NCBI GenBank assembly: GCA_937925605.1
Contig: CALALV010000122.1
Span: 1-22,434, forward strand
Source: an uncultured Woeseia sp.
GTDB taxonomy: Bacteria > Pseudomonadota > Gammaproteobacteria > Steroidobacterales > Woeseiaceae
Reading direction: 5' to 3'
DNA length: 22,434 nt
Shown here: positions 14,972 to 22,434 of the stretch, piece after piece
How the letters are laid out: each line of letters begins with the position of its first letter
Numbering within the stretch: position 1 is the stretch's first letter
Translations under genes and position numbers: made by a program
Notes under the pieces: model-generated
Database searches by the model: none
Told to the model about the DNA's origin: nothing
The model's input: only the letters and a program-made list of their open reading frames with translations

Positions 14972-16624
14972 CTAGATATCCGCGGTGATCTCCCCGAGTT
15001 TCTTCGTCAGCTTCGGGTTCTCGCGGTAGTCGATCGGGATCACGAGCAGGCTCGGGCCGTCCTCGTCGAGGGCGGTCTGCAGCGCGTCCTGCAGGGCCGC
15101 GCTGTCCGCGACGTAGTGACCGTTCCAGCCGAAGGCCTCGGCCAGCGTCAGCCAGTCGGGGTTGCCGAAGGACAGGTCGGTGTGCCGGCCAAACTCGGTC
15201 TCCTGTTTCCACGAAATCAGGCCGTAGCCGCCGTCGTCCCAGACCATGACCGTGATCTTCGCGTCCAGGCGCTTCGCCGTTTCCATCTCCTGCGCGTTCA
15301 TCAAAAAGCCGGCGTCGCCGCAGACCGCGAGTATCCGCCGCTCCGGGTGCACGATGTGCGCGGCGATCGCGCCCGGCAGCGCGAAGCCCATCGAGCAGAA
15401 GCCGTTCGGGATCAGGCAGGTGTTCGGCTCGTGGCACTGGTAGTGACGCGCGACCCACATCTTGTGCGCGCCGACGTCGGACAGCAGGATGTCATGCGGT
15501 CCCATGACCTCGCGTGCGTCCCACAGGGCCTTCTGCGGCTTGATCGCGCCCTTCGTGTCGTCGTCCCGGTGCTCGGCGAAGTCCGCGGCCATCGCGGCGC
15601 GGCACTTGCGCTGGCCTTCCGTGTCGAATTCGAGCCCGCCGTGCGCGTCGACGCGCTCGTTCAGCATCCACAGCGTGTGCGCAAGGTCGCCGATCAGTTC
15701 GACCTGCGGGTGGTAGTGCGCGTCGATCTCGGCGGCGAGAAAGTCGGCGTGGATGATCGTCTTGTCGCTCTTCGGGTTCCACAGCTCCGGGTGGTACTCG
15801 ACCATGTCGAAGCCGAGCGTCATGACGAGATCCGCGTCGTCGACGGCCAGCGCGAGCCGGTCGCGCGTGCCCAGCCCGATCGTGTACAGGCAGTAGTCCG
15901 CGTCCATGTCGACGCAGCCCTTGGCCATGAAGGTCGAGATGACGCTGATGCCGGTCTTCTCGCAGAACCGGCGCAGCTGCTTGCTTGCGCGTTTGCGAAT
16001 GCAGCCGTTGCCGGCAATGATGATCGGGCGCTTCGCCTTCTTCAGCATCTCGAAGGCGCGGTCGGTGATCTTGTCGTCTACGACGGCGCGCCGGAAGCGC
16101 CGGGGCGTGAGCGGCGGCTCGTCAGATTCCTCTTTCGCGATGTCCTCGGGCAACTCGATGTGCACGGCGCCCGGTTTCTCCGTGCGTGCGAGGCGCACGG
16201 CCTTGCGTACGATCTCGGGAATCGTGTCCGGGTGCAGGATCGAGGTCGCCCACTTCGTCACGGGCCGGAACATCGAGACGACGTCCATGATCTGGTGCGA
16301 TTCCTTGTGCAGGCGCCGCGTCGATCCCTGGCCGGTCAGCGCGAGCAGCGGGGCGCGGTCCATGTTGGCGTCGGCCACGCCGGTGATCAGGTTCGTCGCG
16401 CCGGGCCCGAGCGTCGACAGCGCGCCGGCCGGGTTGCCGGTCAGGCGGCCGTAGACTTCGGCCATGAAGGCCGCGCCCTGCTCGTGGCGGGTCAAAACGA
16501 AACGGATTTTCTGCGACTTCTCGAGCGACAGCATGAAGTCGGCGTTTTCCTCGCCGGGCACGCCGAAGATGTATTCGATGCCTTCTTCCTCGAGGCAGCG
16601 TACGAGCAGGTCTGAGGCTTTCAT
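14972..16624 (-). CDS. Acetolactate synthase, catabolic (AlsS-like) thiamine-diphosphate enzyme
   Basis: The 550-residue product is a ThDP enzyme with the three usual domains. The N-terminal PYR domain (1-165) has the catalytic glutamate in RHEQGAAFMAEVYGRLTG (Glu48) and GPGATNLITGVADAN. The central domain carries WNPKSDKTIIHADFLAAEID. The C-terminal PP domain has SDVGAHKMWVARHY, NGFCSMGFALPGAIAAH and the ThDP motif starting GDAGFLMNAQEMETA and ending WDDGGYG. The segments VEYHPELWN and PIDYRENPKLTKKLG match the AlsS group rather than the biosynthetic IlvB/IlvI group, and no regulatory subunit gene is adjacent. Expected reaction: two pyruvate to acetolactate plus CO2. No acetolactate decarboxylase gene is in the window, so the destination of acetolactate is open. 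Related ThDP lyases acting on other 2-keto acids cannot be excluded. It is followed by the two-helix membrane protein. Confidence 0.87.
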   Translation of the reverse strand: MKASDLLVRCLEEEGIEYIFGVPGEENADFMLSLEKSQKIRFVLTRHEQGAAFMAEVYGRLTGNPAGALSTLGPGATNLITGVADANMDRAPLLALTGQGSTRRLHKESHQIMDVVSMFRPVTKWATSILHPDTIPEIVRKAVRLARTEKPGAVHIELPEDIAKEESDEPPLTPRRFRRAVVDDKITDRAFEMLKKAKRPIIIAGNGCIRKRASKQLRRFCEKTGISVISTFMAKGCVDMDADYCLYTIGLGTRDRLALAVDDADLVMTLGFDMVEYHPELWNPKSDKTIIHADFLAAEIDAHYHPQVELIGDLAHTLWMLNERVDAHGGLEFDTEGQRKCRAAMAADFAEHRDDDTKGAIKPQKALWDAREVMGPHDILLSDVGAHKMWVARHYQCHEPNTCLIPNGFCSMGFALPGAIAAHIVHPERRILAVCGDAGFLMNAQEMETAKRLDAKITVMVWDDGGYGLISWKQETEFGRHTDLSFGNPDWLTLAEAFGWNGHYVADSAALQDALQTALDEDGPSLLVIPIDYRENPKLTKKLGEITADI

Positions 16625-16834
16625 TGCGGCTTCCGGCGGACGGCGGCCCAGTGTAAGCGATGCCGCGACGCGCCTCTATGCCGCCACCTGGGGTGATACC
16701 CTCTTGCGGCGTGGCCATGCGCTCAGCAGAATGACGCGCTCTGTCGCCCGTGCCCCGGCTCCCGGCGTCCCGCGAGGAACTCTCGCCGACGCACACGGTC
16801 GGCCCATGAACCCCGGTTTTGCGAAGGTATCCAC
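16625..16834. other. Divergent intergenic region between the AlsS-like gene and the TonB receptor
   Basis: This 210-base gap must hold promoters for both directions. On the minus strand TACACT (about 16653-16658) is a fair -10 for the AlsS-like gene. On the plus strand TGATACCCT near 16692-16700 resembles a weak extended -10 for the receptor, leaving a leader of about 130 bases. I looked for a cobalamin-type riboswitch and did not find its conserved boxes. No Fur-box-like AT-rich palindrome is seen. Confidence 0.35.
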
Positions 16835-18895
16835 GTGCTCGATCGATCGCTTGCGGCCGCCGGAACCGGCCTCCTCGTCCTGTTGTTTGCCTTGCTGCCT
16901 GCGCCGGCTGCCGCGCAGCAGGACGAAGCCATCGACGAGATCCAGGTCACGGCGACGCGGCGACCGGTCGAGGCGACCAAGGTGTCGTCCGCGCTGACGG
17001 TCGTGCCGGCCGAGGAGATCCGCGCGCAGACCCTCGTCACCGACGCGCTGGCCGGCGAGGTCGGCGTGTTCCTGCAGCAGACGACGGTCGGGCAGGGCGC
17101 TGCGATCATCCGCGGCCTCAAGGGCTCGGAAATCCTGCACGTCGTCGACGGCCTGCGCATGAACAACGCCATATTCCGCAACGCGCCGACGCAGTACCTC
17201 GCGCTGGTTGCGCCCGGCACGGTCGAGCGCATGGAGATCGTGCGCGGCTCGCCGACCTCGCTGTACGGGTCGGACGCGGTCGGCGGCGTGATCCAGGTCA
17301 TCTCGCGGCTGCCGCGCTTCGACGGCGCGGACAACGAGTCGCGTCGCGAACTGTTCGTCGCCGCCGACTCCGCCGAGCAGTCGCGCGCCGTCGCGGCGAC
17401 GCTCGAAGCCGGCAACCGCGAGCGCGCAGCGTTGCTGAGCGCCGGCTACCGCGAGACCGGCGACCGCCGCATCGGCGGCGGCGAGCGCGTCAGCCCGAGC
17501 GGCTTCGACGCGTGGAACGCGCGCGCGGCCTTCGTGCTGCATCCGTCCGAGCAGAGCCAGTGGCTGTTCGACCTGCAGGCGACCGTGCAGCCCGAGACGC
17601 CGCGGATCGACGAACTCGTGCCGGGCTTCGGCCAGGATGAGCCGTCCTCGTCGGAGTTCTTCTTCGAGCCCAACGAGCGCTACTTCGCGCACCTGCGGCA
17701 TGCCCGCGAGGACGGCTGGCTCGGCGCGGACTGGAACGTCGATCTCGGCTGGCAGCGCATCAACGACGACCGGCGCAGCCGCGACTTCGGCGCGACGGTG
17801 CGGCGCTTCGAGGAGAACGCGAGCGACCTGTACGGGCTGTCCGTCACCGCGAGCGTCGATGCCGGGGCGCGGTCCTGGGTCTTCGGGGGCGACGTCTACC
17901 ACGACGTCGTCGGCAGCCTGCGCTACGAGGTCGACCTCGCGAGCGGCGCGCGCAGCGACGTGCAGGCGCGCTTTCCCGACGGCGCGACGGTCGACCAGGC
18001 GGCGCTGTTCGCGCACGCGACGCAGGCATTCGCCGACCGCCACACGCTGACCGGCGGCCTGCGCGTGAGCCGCGTCGCGATCGACCTGCCGGCAACGCCG
18101 CTGTCGCCGGCCGCGAGCGTGGACATCGAGGACTTCAGCGTCGACCTGGGCTGGCTGTTCGACCTGACGGAGCGGAGCCAGCTGGTTGCGAACCTCGGCC
18201 ACGGCTTCCGCGCGCCGAACATCTTCGACCTTGGCACGCTGGGCGAGCGCCCCGGCAACCGCTTCAACGTGCCGAACCCCGACCTCGAGTCAGAGCGGGT
18301 CACCCAGGTCGACCTCGGGCTGCGCCGGCGCGGCGCCGCCTGGTCGGCAGAATTCGTCGTGTACCGCCTGGACTACACCGACAAGATCGAATCGGCGCTG
18401 ACCGGCGACACGACGGCCGACGGCCGCGACGTCGTGCAGAGCGTCAATCTCGGCCGCGCGAAGGTCTACGGCGTCGAGGCCGGCCTGCGCTGGCACCCGG
18501 GCGGGGCGCTGTCGGGCGAGCTGATCGTCAACCTTACTCGCGGCGAGCAGCGCGAGGCGGACGGCAGCAACTCGAACGGCGACCGCATACCGCCCGTGAA
18601 CGGCCGCGCGACGCTGGACTGGGCGCTGGACCCCCGGCTCACGCTGTCCGCGTCGCTGGCCTTCGCCGACGCGCAGACGCGGCTCAGCCCGCGCGACGTG
18701 CGCGACAGCCGCATCGACCCGAACGGCACGCCCGGCTGGGGCGCGGCCGAGCTGGCGCTACGCTGGCAGCCCGACGAGACCTGGACGGTCGATGCCGGCA
18801 TCGGCAACCTGCTCGACAAGCGCTACCGGACCCACGGCTCCGGCATCGAGGCGGCCGGCCGCAACCTGTACGTCTCCGCGCTGGCGCGTTTCTAG
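16835..18895 (+). CDS. TonB-dependent outer-membrane receptor
   Basis: The 686-residue product starts at GTG 16835 with GAAGG eight bases upstream. It has a signal peptide (hydrophobic core TGLLVLLFALLPAPAAA, cleavage before QQ) and a TonB box region IDEIQVTATRRP (33-44). The plug domain (about 45-155) includes IIRGLKGSEILHVVDGLRMN and VERMEIVRGSPTSLYGSDAVGGVIQV. A long barrel follows with FRAPNIFDLGTLGERPGNRF, NPDLESERVTQVDLGLRRRG and a closing NLLDKRYRTHGSGIEAAGRN segment ending in a terminal phenylalanine, as required for barrel assembly. It takes up a scarce ligand across the outer membrane using TonB energy. The barrel reads like the heme/hemoglobin-receptor or vitamin-type group (BtuB/HmuR size), but the ligand is not evident and no periplasmic binding protein or ABC transporter is nearby. 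Confidence 0.92.
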   Translation: MLDRSLAAAGTGLLVLLFALLPAPAAAQQDEAIDEIQVTATRRPVEATKVSSALTVVPAEEIRAQTLVTDALAGEVGVFLQQTTVGQGAAIIRGLKGSEILHVVDGLRMNNAIFRNAPTQYLALVAPGTVERMEIVRGSPTSLYGSDAVGGVIQVISRLPRFDGADNESRRELFVAADSAEQSRAVAATLEAGNRERAALLSAGYRETGDRRIGGGERVSPSGFDAWNARAAFVLHPSEQSQWLFDLQATVQPETPRIDELVPGFGQDEPSSSEFFFEPNERYFAHLRHAREDGWLGADWNVDLGWQRINDDRRSRDFGATVRRFEENASDLYGLSVTASVDAGARSWVFGGDVYHDVVGSLRYEVDLASGARSDVQARFPDGATVDQAALFAHATQAFADRHTLTGGLRVSRVAIDLPATPLSPAASVDIEDFSVDLGWLFDLTERSQLVANLGHGFRAPNIFDLGTLGERPGNRFNVPNPDLESERVTQVDLGLRRRGAAWSAEFVVYRLDYTDKIESALTGDTTADGRDVVQSVNLGRAKVYGVEAGLRWHPGGALSGELIVNLTRGEQREADGSNSNGDRIPPVNGRATLDWALDPRLTLSASLAFADAQTRLSPRDVRDSRIDPNGTPGWGAAELALRWQPDETWTVDAGIGNLLDKRYRTHGSGIEAAGRNLYVSALARF

Positions 18896-19122
18896 GCAGC
18901 CTCTGCTCGATTCGCATCGCAATCGACGCGAGGCAGCCCGCCAGCCCCGGTGTCGTCCGCCGCCGGATACGCACAGGCGGGCGGGGCGGCGACCGCCGCT
19001 GCGACGAAGTCCACCGGTTCGTCGAGCAGCCGGGTCGCGGCCCGGCTCGCCGCGGCCGGCGCGGCGCCGGGCGAGACCGCATCGGCGGCGACCCGCGCGC
19101 GGCAACGACGGTTCGCCAGCAC
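18892..19122 (-). CDS. Coding-like small ORF of unknown function, start uncertain or lost
   Basis: The frame ending at TAG 18894-18892 has strong third-position G/C and reads ARHVLANRRCRARVAADAV, then LLDEPVDFVAAAVAAPPACA. The same frame stays open and coding-like upstream to 19320 (reading CLRAGPVRDLRRDIDDLRLL), yet contains no ATG, GTG or TTG before the GTG at 19122. Either the gene begins at 19122 with 76 residues, or a longer gene has lost its start or suffered a frameshift. The pattern of a charged central part and a late cysteine vaguely recalls small exported UrcA-type proteins, but I do not recognise it. Its stop overlaps the TonB-receptor stop. Confidence 0.3.
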   Translation of the reverse strand: MLANRRCRARVAADAVSPGAAPAAASRAATRLLDEPVDFVAAAVAAPPACAYPAADDTGAGGLPRVDCDANRAEAA

Positions 19123-19357
19123 ATGCCGCGCGTGCAGATCGACGAGCCGCGCCCTGGCCTCGAGGCGGACGCTGCCGGAGCCGGTCTCGACTTCCCGGAG
19201 CAGCCGCAGGTCGTCGATGTCCCGGCGCAGGTCGCGGACAGGTCCGGCGCGCAGGCATATGTAGAGACCACGATGCCGCGTCAGCGAGTACCTATAGGCG
19301 CGGGCCGCGGCCGACCGGACAATGACGACAACTCATCGCATTCCCCCGGGAGTCTTC

Positions 19358-19984
19358 ATGCGTTTCCATGCGGCGCGCAACCTGCGCCTGTTCCTCGTGC
19401 TCGTCCTGGCCGCCGCCGCCGGCGGCTGCTCGACGATACGTAGCGGATCCCATGTCGACGAGACCGCGGATTTCTCCGACTATCGCAGCTGGTCCTGGAT
19501 CGCCGACGACCCGCACGTCGCTGCCGACGAAATTCCCGTCAGCCCGCTGACCCACGCGAAGATCCGGGAAGCGATCTCGGAGCAGCTGCGGATCAAGGGC
19601 TACGAATTCGCCGCGGAGCGCGAAAGCGCCGATTTCGTCGTGTCTTACACGGTCGGTCGACGTGACAAGCTGCGCGTGTCGTCCTGGCCCGTGGCCTACC
19701 GCGGTCCCTGGGGCTGGCACGTCGCCGGCAGCCGTTACTACGTTCGCGAGTACGAAGAGCACGTCTACACCGAGGGCAGCCTGTCGGTCGACGTCTTCGA
19801 CGCGCTCAGTCGCCAGCCGGTCTGGCACGGCTGGGCGGAAAAGTCGGTAACCGAGCGCGACCGGCAGGACCCGACCGAGGTGATCCGTGACGGCGTCGCC
19901 CGGCTGCTCGAACCGTTCCCGCGCAGCACGGACGCTGACCCGGCGACTGCCGGCGACCGACGCCTGGAGAATCCCCGGCCATGA
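19358..19984 (+). CDS. DUF4136-type lipoprotein
   Basis: The 208-residue product has a lipoprotein signal: basic start, hydrophobic LFLVLVLAAAA and a GGCS box with Cys24 as the lipidation site. The mature part fits the DUF4136 pattern: DETADFSDYRSWSWIADDP (33-51), IREAISEQLRIKGYEFA, then ADFVVSYTVG, and near the end VDVFDALSRQPVWHGWAEKS. DUF4136 proteins are envelope lipoproteins of unknown function, often encoded near stress or envelope genes. I prefer ATG 19358 because GGGAG lies five bases upstream and it gives a normal signal peptide. An in-frame ATG at 19322 would add 12 residues and has no ribosome site. Its stop overlaps the ATG of the HPF-like gene (ATGA), so the two are translated together. 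Confidence 0.85.
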   Translation: MRFHAARNLRLFLVLVLAAAAGGCSTIRSGSHVDETADFSDYRSWSWIADDPHVAADEIPVSPLTHAKIREAISEQLRIKGYEFAAERESADFVVSYTVGRRDKLRVSSWPVAYRGPWGWHVAGSRYYVREYEEHVYTEGSLSVDVFDALSRQPVWHGWAEKSVTERDRQDPTEVIRDGVARLLEPFPRSTDADPATAGDRRLENPRP

Positions 19985-20373
19985 CGATCGACACACGCAT
20001 CCTGTTCCACAACATGGAGGGCTCCGATGCGCTGGAAGCGTACGTGCGCACGCACGTCGCCCGGCTCGTGCGCTTTTCGCTCGATATCGCGTCCTGCGAG
20101 GTCACGGTCGAGGCGCCGCACCACCACCGGCACAAGGGAAACGGATATCGCGTGATGGTGAGGCTGCTGGTGCCCGGCGACACGCTCGTCGTCAACCACG
20201 CCAGCCGGCGCGGGGCGACGGGGGAGGACTGTTACACCGCGATCCACGCCGCCTTCCGCAGTGCAGAGCGACGTCTGAAAGACTACGCGCAGGTTCGTCG
20301 GCATGCCGTCAAGCGGCACTCGCTGCCCGGCCAGCCCGGACCGGCCGGGAATGACGACGCCGGAACCGGCTGA
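19981..20373 (+). CDS. HPF/RaiA-family ribosome-associated protein
   Basis: The 130-residue product has the short HPF/RaiA (sigma-54 modulation) fold: TRILFHNMEGSDALEAYVRT (5-24), VTVEAPHHHRHKGNGYRVMV, LLVPGDTLVVNH, then DCYTAIHAAFRSAERRLKDY. In the family these proteins bind the small ribosomal subunit in stationary phase and silence or dimerise ribosomes. Known short proteobacterial members are about 95-115 residues; here a glycine/proline-rich tail after about 108 extends it, and the C-terminal dimerisation domain of long HPF is absent. This is a divergent member, with HHHRHKGN where classical HPF has its variable loop. It overlaps the DUF4136 lipoprotein gene by ATGA and is followed 18 bases later by the beta-CASP hydrolase, suggesting an RNA/ribosome-stress operon. 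Confidence 0.85.
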   Translation: MTIDTRILFHNMEGSDALEAYVRTHVARLVRFSLDIASCEVTVEAPHHHRHKGNGYRVMVRLLVPGDTLVVNHASRRGATGEDCYTAIHAAFRSAERRLKDYAQVRRHAVKRHSLPGQPGPAGNDDAGTG

Positions 20374-20391
20374 CGCGGCGCGCAGGGGCGC

Positions 20392-21774
20392 ATGAGCCTG
20401 ACGCTTCGCTTTCTTGGCGCAGCCGGCGAGGTCACCGGCTCGCTGTACCTGCTCGAGACGCCGAACCACCGCGTGCTGCTCGAGTGTGGCCTCGTACAGG
20501 GCAGCCGCAAGACCGAACGACGCAATGCCGAGCCGTTCCCGTTCGACGTCGGCGCCATCGACGCCGTCATCCTGAGCCACGCACACATCGATCACAGCGG
20601 GCGCGTGCCGTTGCTCGTCAAGCGCGGCTACCGGGGGCCGATCTACGCACAGAATGCGACCCGCGACCTGTGCCGAATCATGCTGCCGGACTCGGGCTAC
20701 CTGAACGAGAAGGAAGCGGAGCGTGCCAATCGCGACCTCGAGGCCGGCGCGGCCCCGGTCGAGGCGCTCTACACGCGCGAGGAAGCCGAAGCTTCGCTGC
20801 AGTACATCGAGGGCCTCAAGTACGAATCGCCGGTTGAGGTCGTGCCCGGGCTCTCGCTCCGGCTGCACGACGCCGGGCATATCCTCGGGTCGGCAATCGT
20901 CGAACTCTGCTGGCGCGGCGAGGGCGAGCCGCGCACGCTGGTGTTCAGCGGGGATCTCGGCTACGCGGACGCGCCGGTCATGGAGGAACCGGTACGGCTC
21001 GAGCACGCCGTCGCCGTCGTAATGGAAAGCACCTATGGCGACCGCCGGCATCGGCCCTTCGCGGACACGCTGGTCGAACTCGGCGAGGTCTTCGAGTCGG
21101 CGCGCGCGGGGCGCGGCAACATCCTGATTCCGGCCTTCACCGTCGGCCGAACCCAGGATCTCCTCTACCTGATGTCACAGCATCGCGAGGAATGGCGCCT
21201 CGACGACTGGAACATCTTCCTCGACAGCCCGATGGGCATCGAGGCGACGGCGACTTACGCGCGCTACCAGCACCTGTACGGTGCGGACCTGTTCGCCGAG
21301 AGCTCGCAGCTGCCCAACCTGCCCCACTTCCAAGCGACGCGTTCTACCGAGGAGTCAATGACGATCAACTCCGTCCGATCGGGCGCGATCATCATCGCCG
21401 GCAGCGGCATGTGCACCGGCGGGCGCATCCACCATCACTTGAGGAACAACGTCAGCCGCCCCGAGTGCCATCTCGTCATCGTCGGATTCCAGGCGCACGG
21501 CACGCTCGGTCGCCGGCTCGTCGACGGCGTCGAGCGCATCCGCCTGTGGGGCGAGGAGTGGCCGGTGCGGCTGCAGATTCATACCGTCGGCGGCCTGTCC
21601 GCGCACGCGGACCAGGACGGGCTCACCGACTGGTACGCGGCGTTCAGCAACCGGCCGCCCCTGTACCTGGTGCACGGTGAGACGGCTGCACAGCAAGCGC
21701 TGGCCCGACGGCTCGCGGACGAACTCGGCGCGCCGGTGTCGATCGCCGAGCGCGGGCAGGCGATCGACGTCTGA
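20392..21774 (+). CDS. Beta-CASP metallo-beta-lactamase-fold RNase/hydrolase
   Basis: The 460-residue product belongs to the beta-CASP family (CPSF73/Ysh1-like bacterial branch), whose members are zinc-dependent ribonucleases. Motif 1: the glycine turn LGAAGEVTGS and CGLVQG. Motif 2: SHAHIDHSG (His63, His65, Asp67, His68). Motif 3: DAGHILGSA (His163). Motif 4: FSGDLG (Asp188). The beta-CASP insert follows with ESTYG, then IPAFTVGRTQDLLYL, IIIAGSGMCTGGRIHHHL and VGFQAHGTLGRRL. A C-terminal HTVGGLSAHADQDGLTDWYA carries the last metal histidine, and a final VHGETAAQQALARRL closes the fold. It is cytoplasmic. AGGGG five bases before ATG 20392 is a good ribosome site. Context with an HPF-type protein supports RNA metabolism; the substrate RNA is unknown. 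Confidence 0.92.
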   Translation: MSLTLRFLGAAGEVTGSLYLLETPNHRVLLECGLVQGSRKTERRNAEPFPFDVGAIDAVILSHAHIDHSGRVPLLVKRGYRGPIYAQNATRDLCRIMLPDSGYLNEKEAERANRDLEAGAAPVEALYTREEAEASLQYIEGLKYESPVEVVPGLSLRLHDAGHILGSAIVELCWRGEGEPRTLVFSGDLGYADAPVMEEPVRLEHAVAVVMESTYGDRRHRPFADTLVELGEVFESARAGRGNILIPAFTVGRTQDLLYLMSQHREEWRLDDWNIFLDSPMGIEATATYARYQHLYGADLFAESSQLPNLPHFQATRSTEESMTINSVRSGAIIIAGSGMCTGGRIHHHLRNNVSRPECHLVIVGFQAHGTLGRRLVDGVERIRLWGEEWPVRLQIHTVGGLSAHADQDGLTDWYAAFSNRPPLYLVHGETAAQQALARRLADELGAPVSIAERGQAIDV

Positions 21775-21785
21775 GCGGGGCGGAC

Positions 21786-22259
21786 GTGGCGGCCGAGCAC
21801 AACGACAGCGACCCCGTACCGACGCCGCCGGCGCGTGACAGGCGCGAGTCGCGCCTGCCCGGGCAGGACCCGAAGTCGATCCGTGACGAACCCGACGCGC
21901 TGGCGCGCATCGCCGCACTGACGGCCGCACCGAGCTATCGCCTCGCGGAAAAGGACCCGGATTTCCTCGAAGACGATGCCGTGCGTGGCGTACGCCTGGA
22001 AATGGACTACCTGAAGCCGGAGCTCGCGCTGCGACGCGCGGGCGTCCGCAACACGATCGTCGTGTTCGGCGGCAGCCGCATCGTGGAGCCTGCGGAGGCG
22101 AGGCGCCGGCTGACGGAGCTCGAGCAGGCCGGCCGCGACCTGTCGCTTGACGAGCGCGCGGCGGCGCCAGAGCTGTCCCGGCTCGGCCTTCCACTCGCGG
22201 TGGAGCAGGTTCCAGCGGCGCGTGTCGGCGTCGCCGGCGAACAGCAGGCTGCCCGGTGA
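21786..22259 (+). CDS. LOG-family Rossmann-fold protein, truncated after about 117 residues
   Basis: The first part matches the N-terminal extension and first strand of a LOG/TIGR00730-type protein: SYRLAEKDPDFLEDDAVRGV (50-69), EMDYLKPELALRRAGVRNTI and VVFGGSRIVEPAEARRRLTE (91-110). Relatives continue with a Tyr-rich YYEEAR segment and the PGGxGTxxE motif over another 150 or more residues. Here similarity ends near residue 117 (about 22135); the remaining 40 residues are unlike the family and end at TGA 22257-22259. Codon bias also weakens after the break. It starts at GTG 21786, 11 bases after the RNase gene, with a weak ribosome site. Members hydrolyse nucleotide 5'-monophosphates (cytokinin-activating type) or are of unknown function. 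The product as written should not fold normally; a rearrangement or assembly join is likely. Confidence 0.65.
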   Translation: MAAEHNDSDPVPTPPARDRRESRLPGQDPKSIRDEPDALARIAALTAAPSYRLAEKDPDFLEDDAVRGVRLEMDYLKPELALRRAGVRNTIVVFGGSRIVEPAEARRRLTELEQAGRDLSLDERAAAPELSRLGLPLAVEQVPAARVGVAGEQQAAR

Positions 22260-22433
22260 CTCGGGCGCTCCGGTGTCGGCGTCCACGGTGATGCTGGACT
22301 CGCGGCTCCCGCGCCCGTTCCGCGCGCCCTCCTCCTTCTTCCACCTGGAGGGGACGCGCGTGCCCTTGGCGAAGTCCTCGCTGTGCACGAGCTCGAGCGG
22401 CTGCTCCTCGGCGAGCGGCTCGCCGCCCTCGAT
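22146..22433 (-). other. Coding-like minus-strand segment at the right edge (partial, unrecognised)
   Basis: From the window edge down to about 22146 one minus-strand frame is open with very strong third-position G/C. It reads IEGGEPLAEEQPLELVHSED, then KGTRVPSRWKKEEG, GSLLFAGDADTRRWNLLHRE and WKAEPGQLWRRRALVK. It is richer in lysine/tryptophan and more natural-looking than the opposing plus-strand frames. I do not recognise the family. The frame remains open into the LOG gene by chance, so the real right-hand boundary of this gene cannot be placed; the join with LOG-coding sequence is near 22140. Confidence 0.35.
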
Positions 22434-22434
22434 C

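Noticed and set aside
16625..16834. Cobalamin or other riboswitch ahead of the TonB receptor
   Set aside because: I could not find the conserved boxes of the cobalamin class or another known aptamer; the leader is short and GC-rich without matching sequence.

Overview
The base composition (very high GC, strong G/C third-codon bias) and the gene families (TonB-dependent receptor, DUF5916 outer-membrane protein, DmpA-type peptidase, lipoproteins, flagellar-type chemoreceptors) point to a Gram-negative, motile, heterotrophic proteobacterium. A gammaproteobacterium of the kind found in marine sediment is my best inference, but no rRNA or other taxonomic marker is present. I see no tRNA, rRNA, CRISPR array, insertion sequence or phage gene.

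Left part (1-8956): amino-acid and peptide catabolism. A Tat-type lipoprotein of the D-amino-acid oxidase family runs off the left edge on the minus strand. Divergent from it is a tight plus-strand operon: a DUF849/BKACE beta-keto acid cleavage enzyme, a two-cysteine aspartate/glutamate racemase, and a PLP enzyme of the D-cysteine desulfhydrase / L-cysteate sulfo-lyase family. Next comes a DUF5916 surface protein whose reading frame is cut by one in-frame TAG, then a secreted self-cleaving P1/DmpA peptidase. A secreted amidohydrolase points towards the peptidase, and a secreted cyclophilin-like protein diverges from the amidohydrolase. Together these genes look suited to taking apart peptides and D- or otherwise unusual amino acids, partly outside the cytoplasm.

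Middle (8999-14384): a minus-strand chemotaxis operon in the order transmembrane chemoreceptor (MCP1), exported SUMF1-fold protein without the FGE cysteines, and second chemoreceptor (MCP2) with a PAS-like region and no periplasmic domain. SUMF1 and MCP2 overlap by ATGA. About 100 bases upstream of MCP1 is a close match to a flagellar sigma-28 promoter with exact 11-base spacing. A SUMF1-fold protein between two chemoreceptors is the most system-like and unusual arrangement in the window.

Right part (14385-22434): a catabolic-type (AlsS-like) acetolactate synthase followed by a two-helix membrane protein of unknown function, both on the minus strand. Then on the plus strand come a TonB-dependent receptor, a DUF4136 lipoprotein overlapping an HPF/RaiA-type ribosome-binding protein, a beta-CASP metallo-beta-lactamase RNase/hydrolase, and the beginning of a LOG-family Rossmann protein. 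LOG similarity stops abruptly near 22140. From there to the window end the best coding signal lies on the minus strand, which suggests a rearrangement or an assembly chimera at the right end. A coding-like minus-strand frame with no proper start lies between the TonB receptor and the DUF4136 gene.
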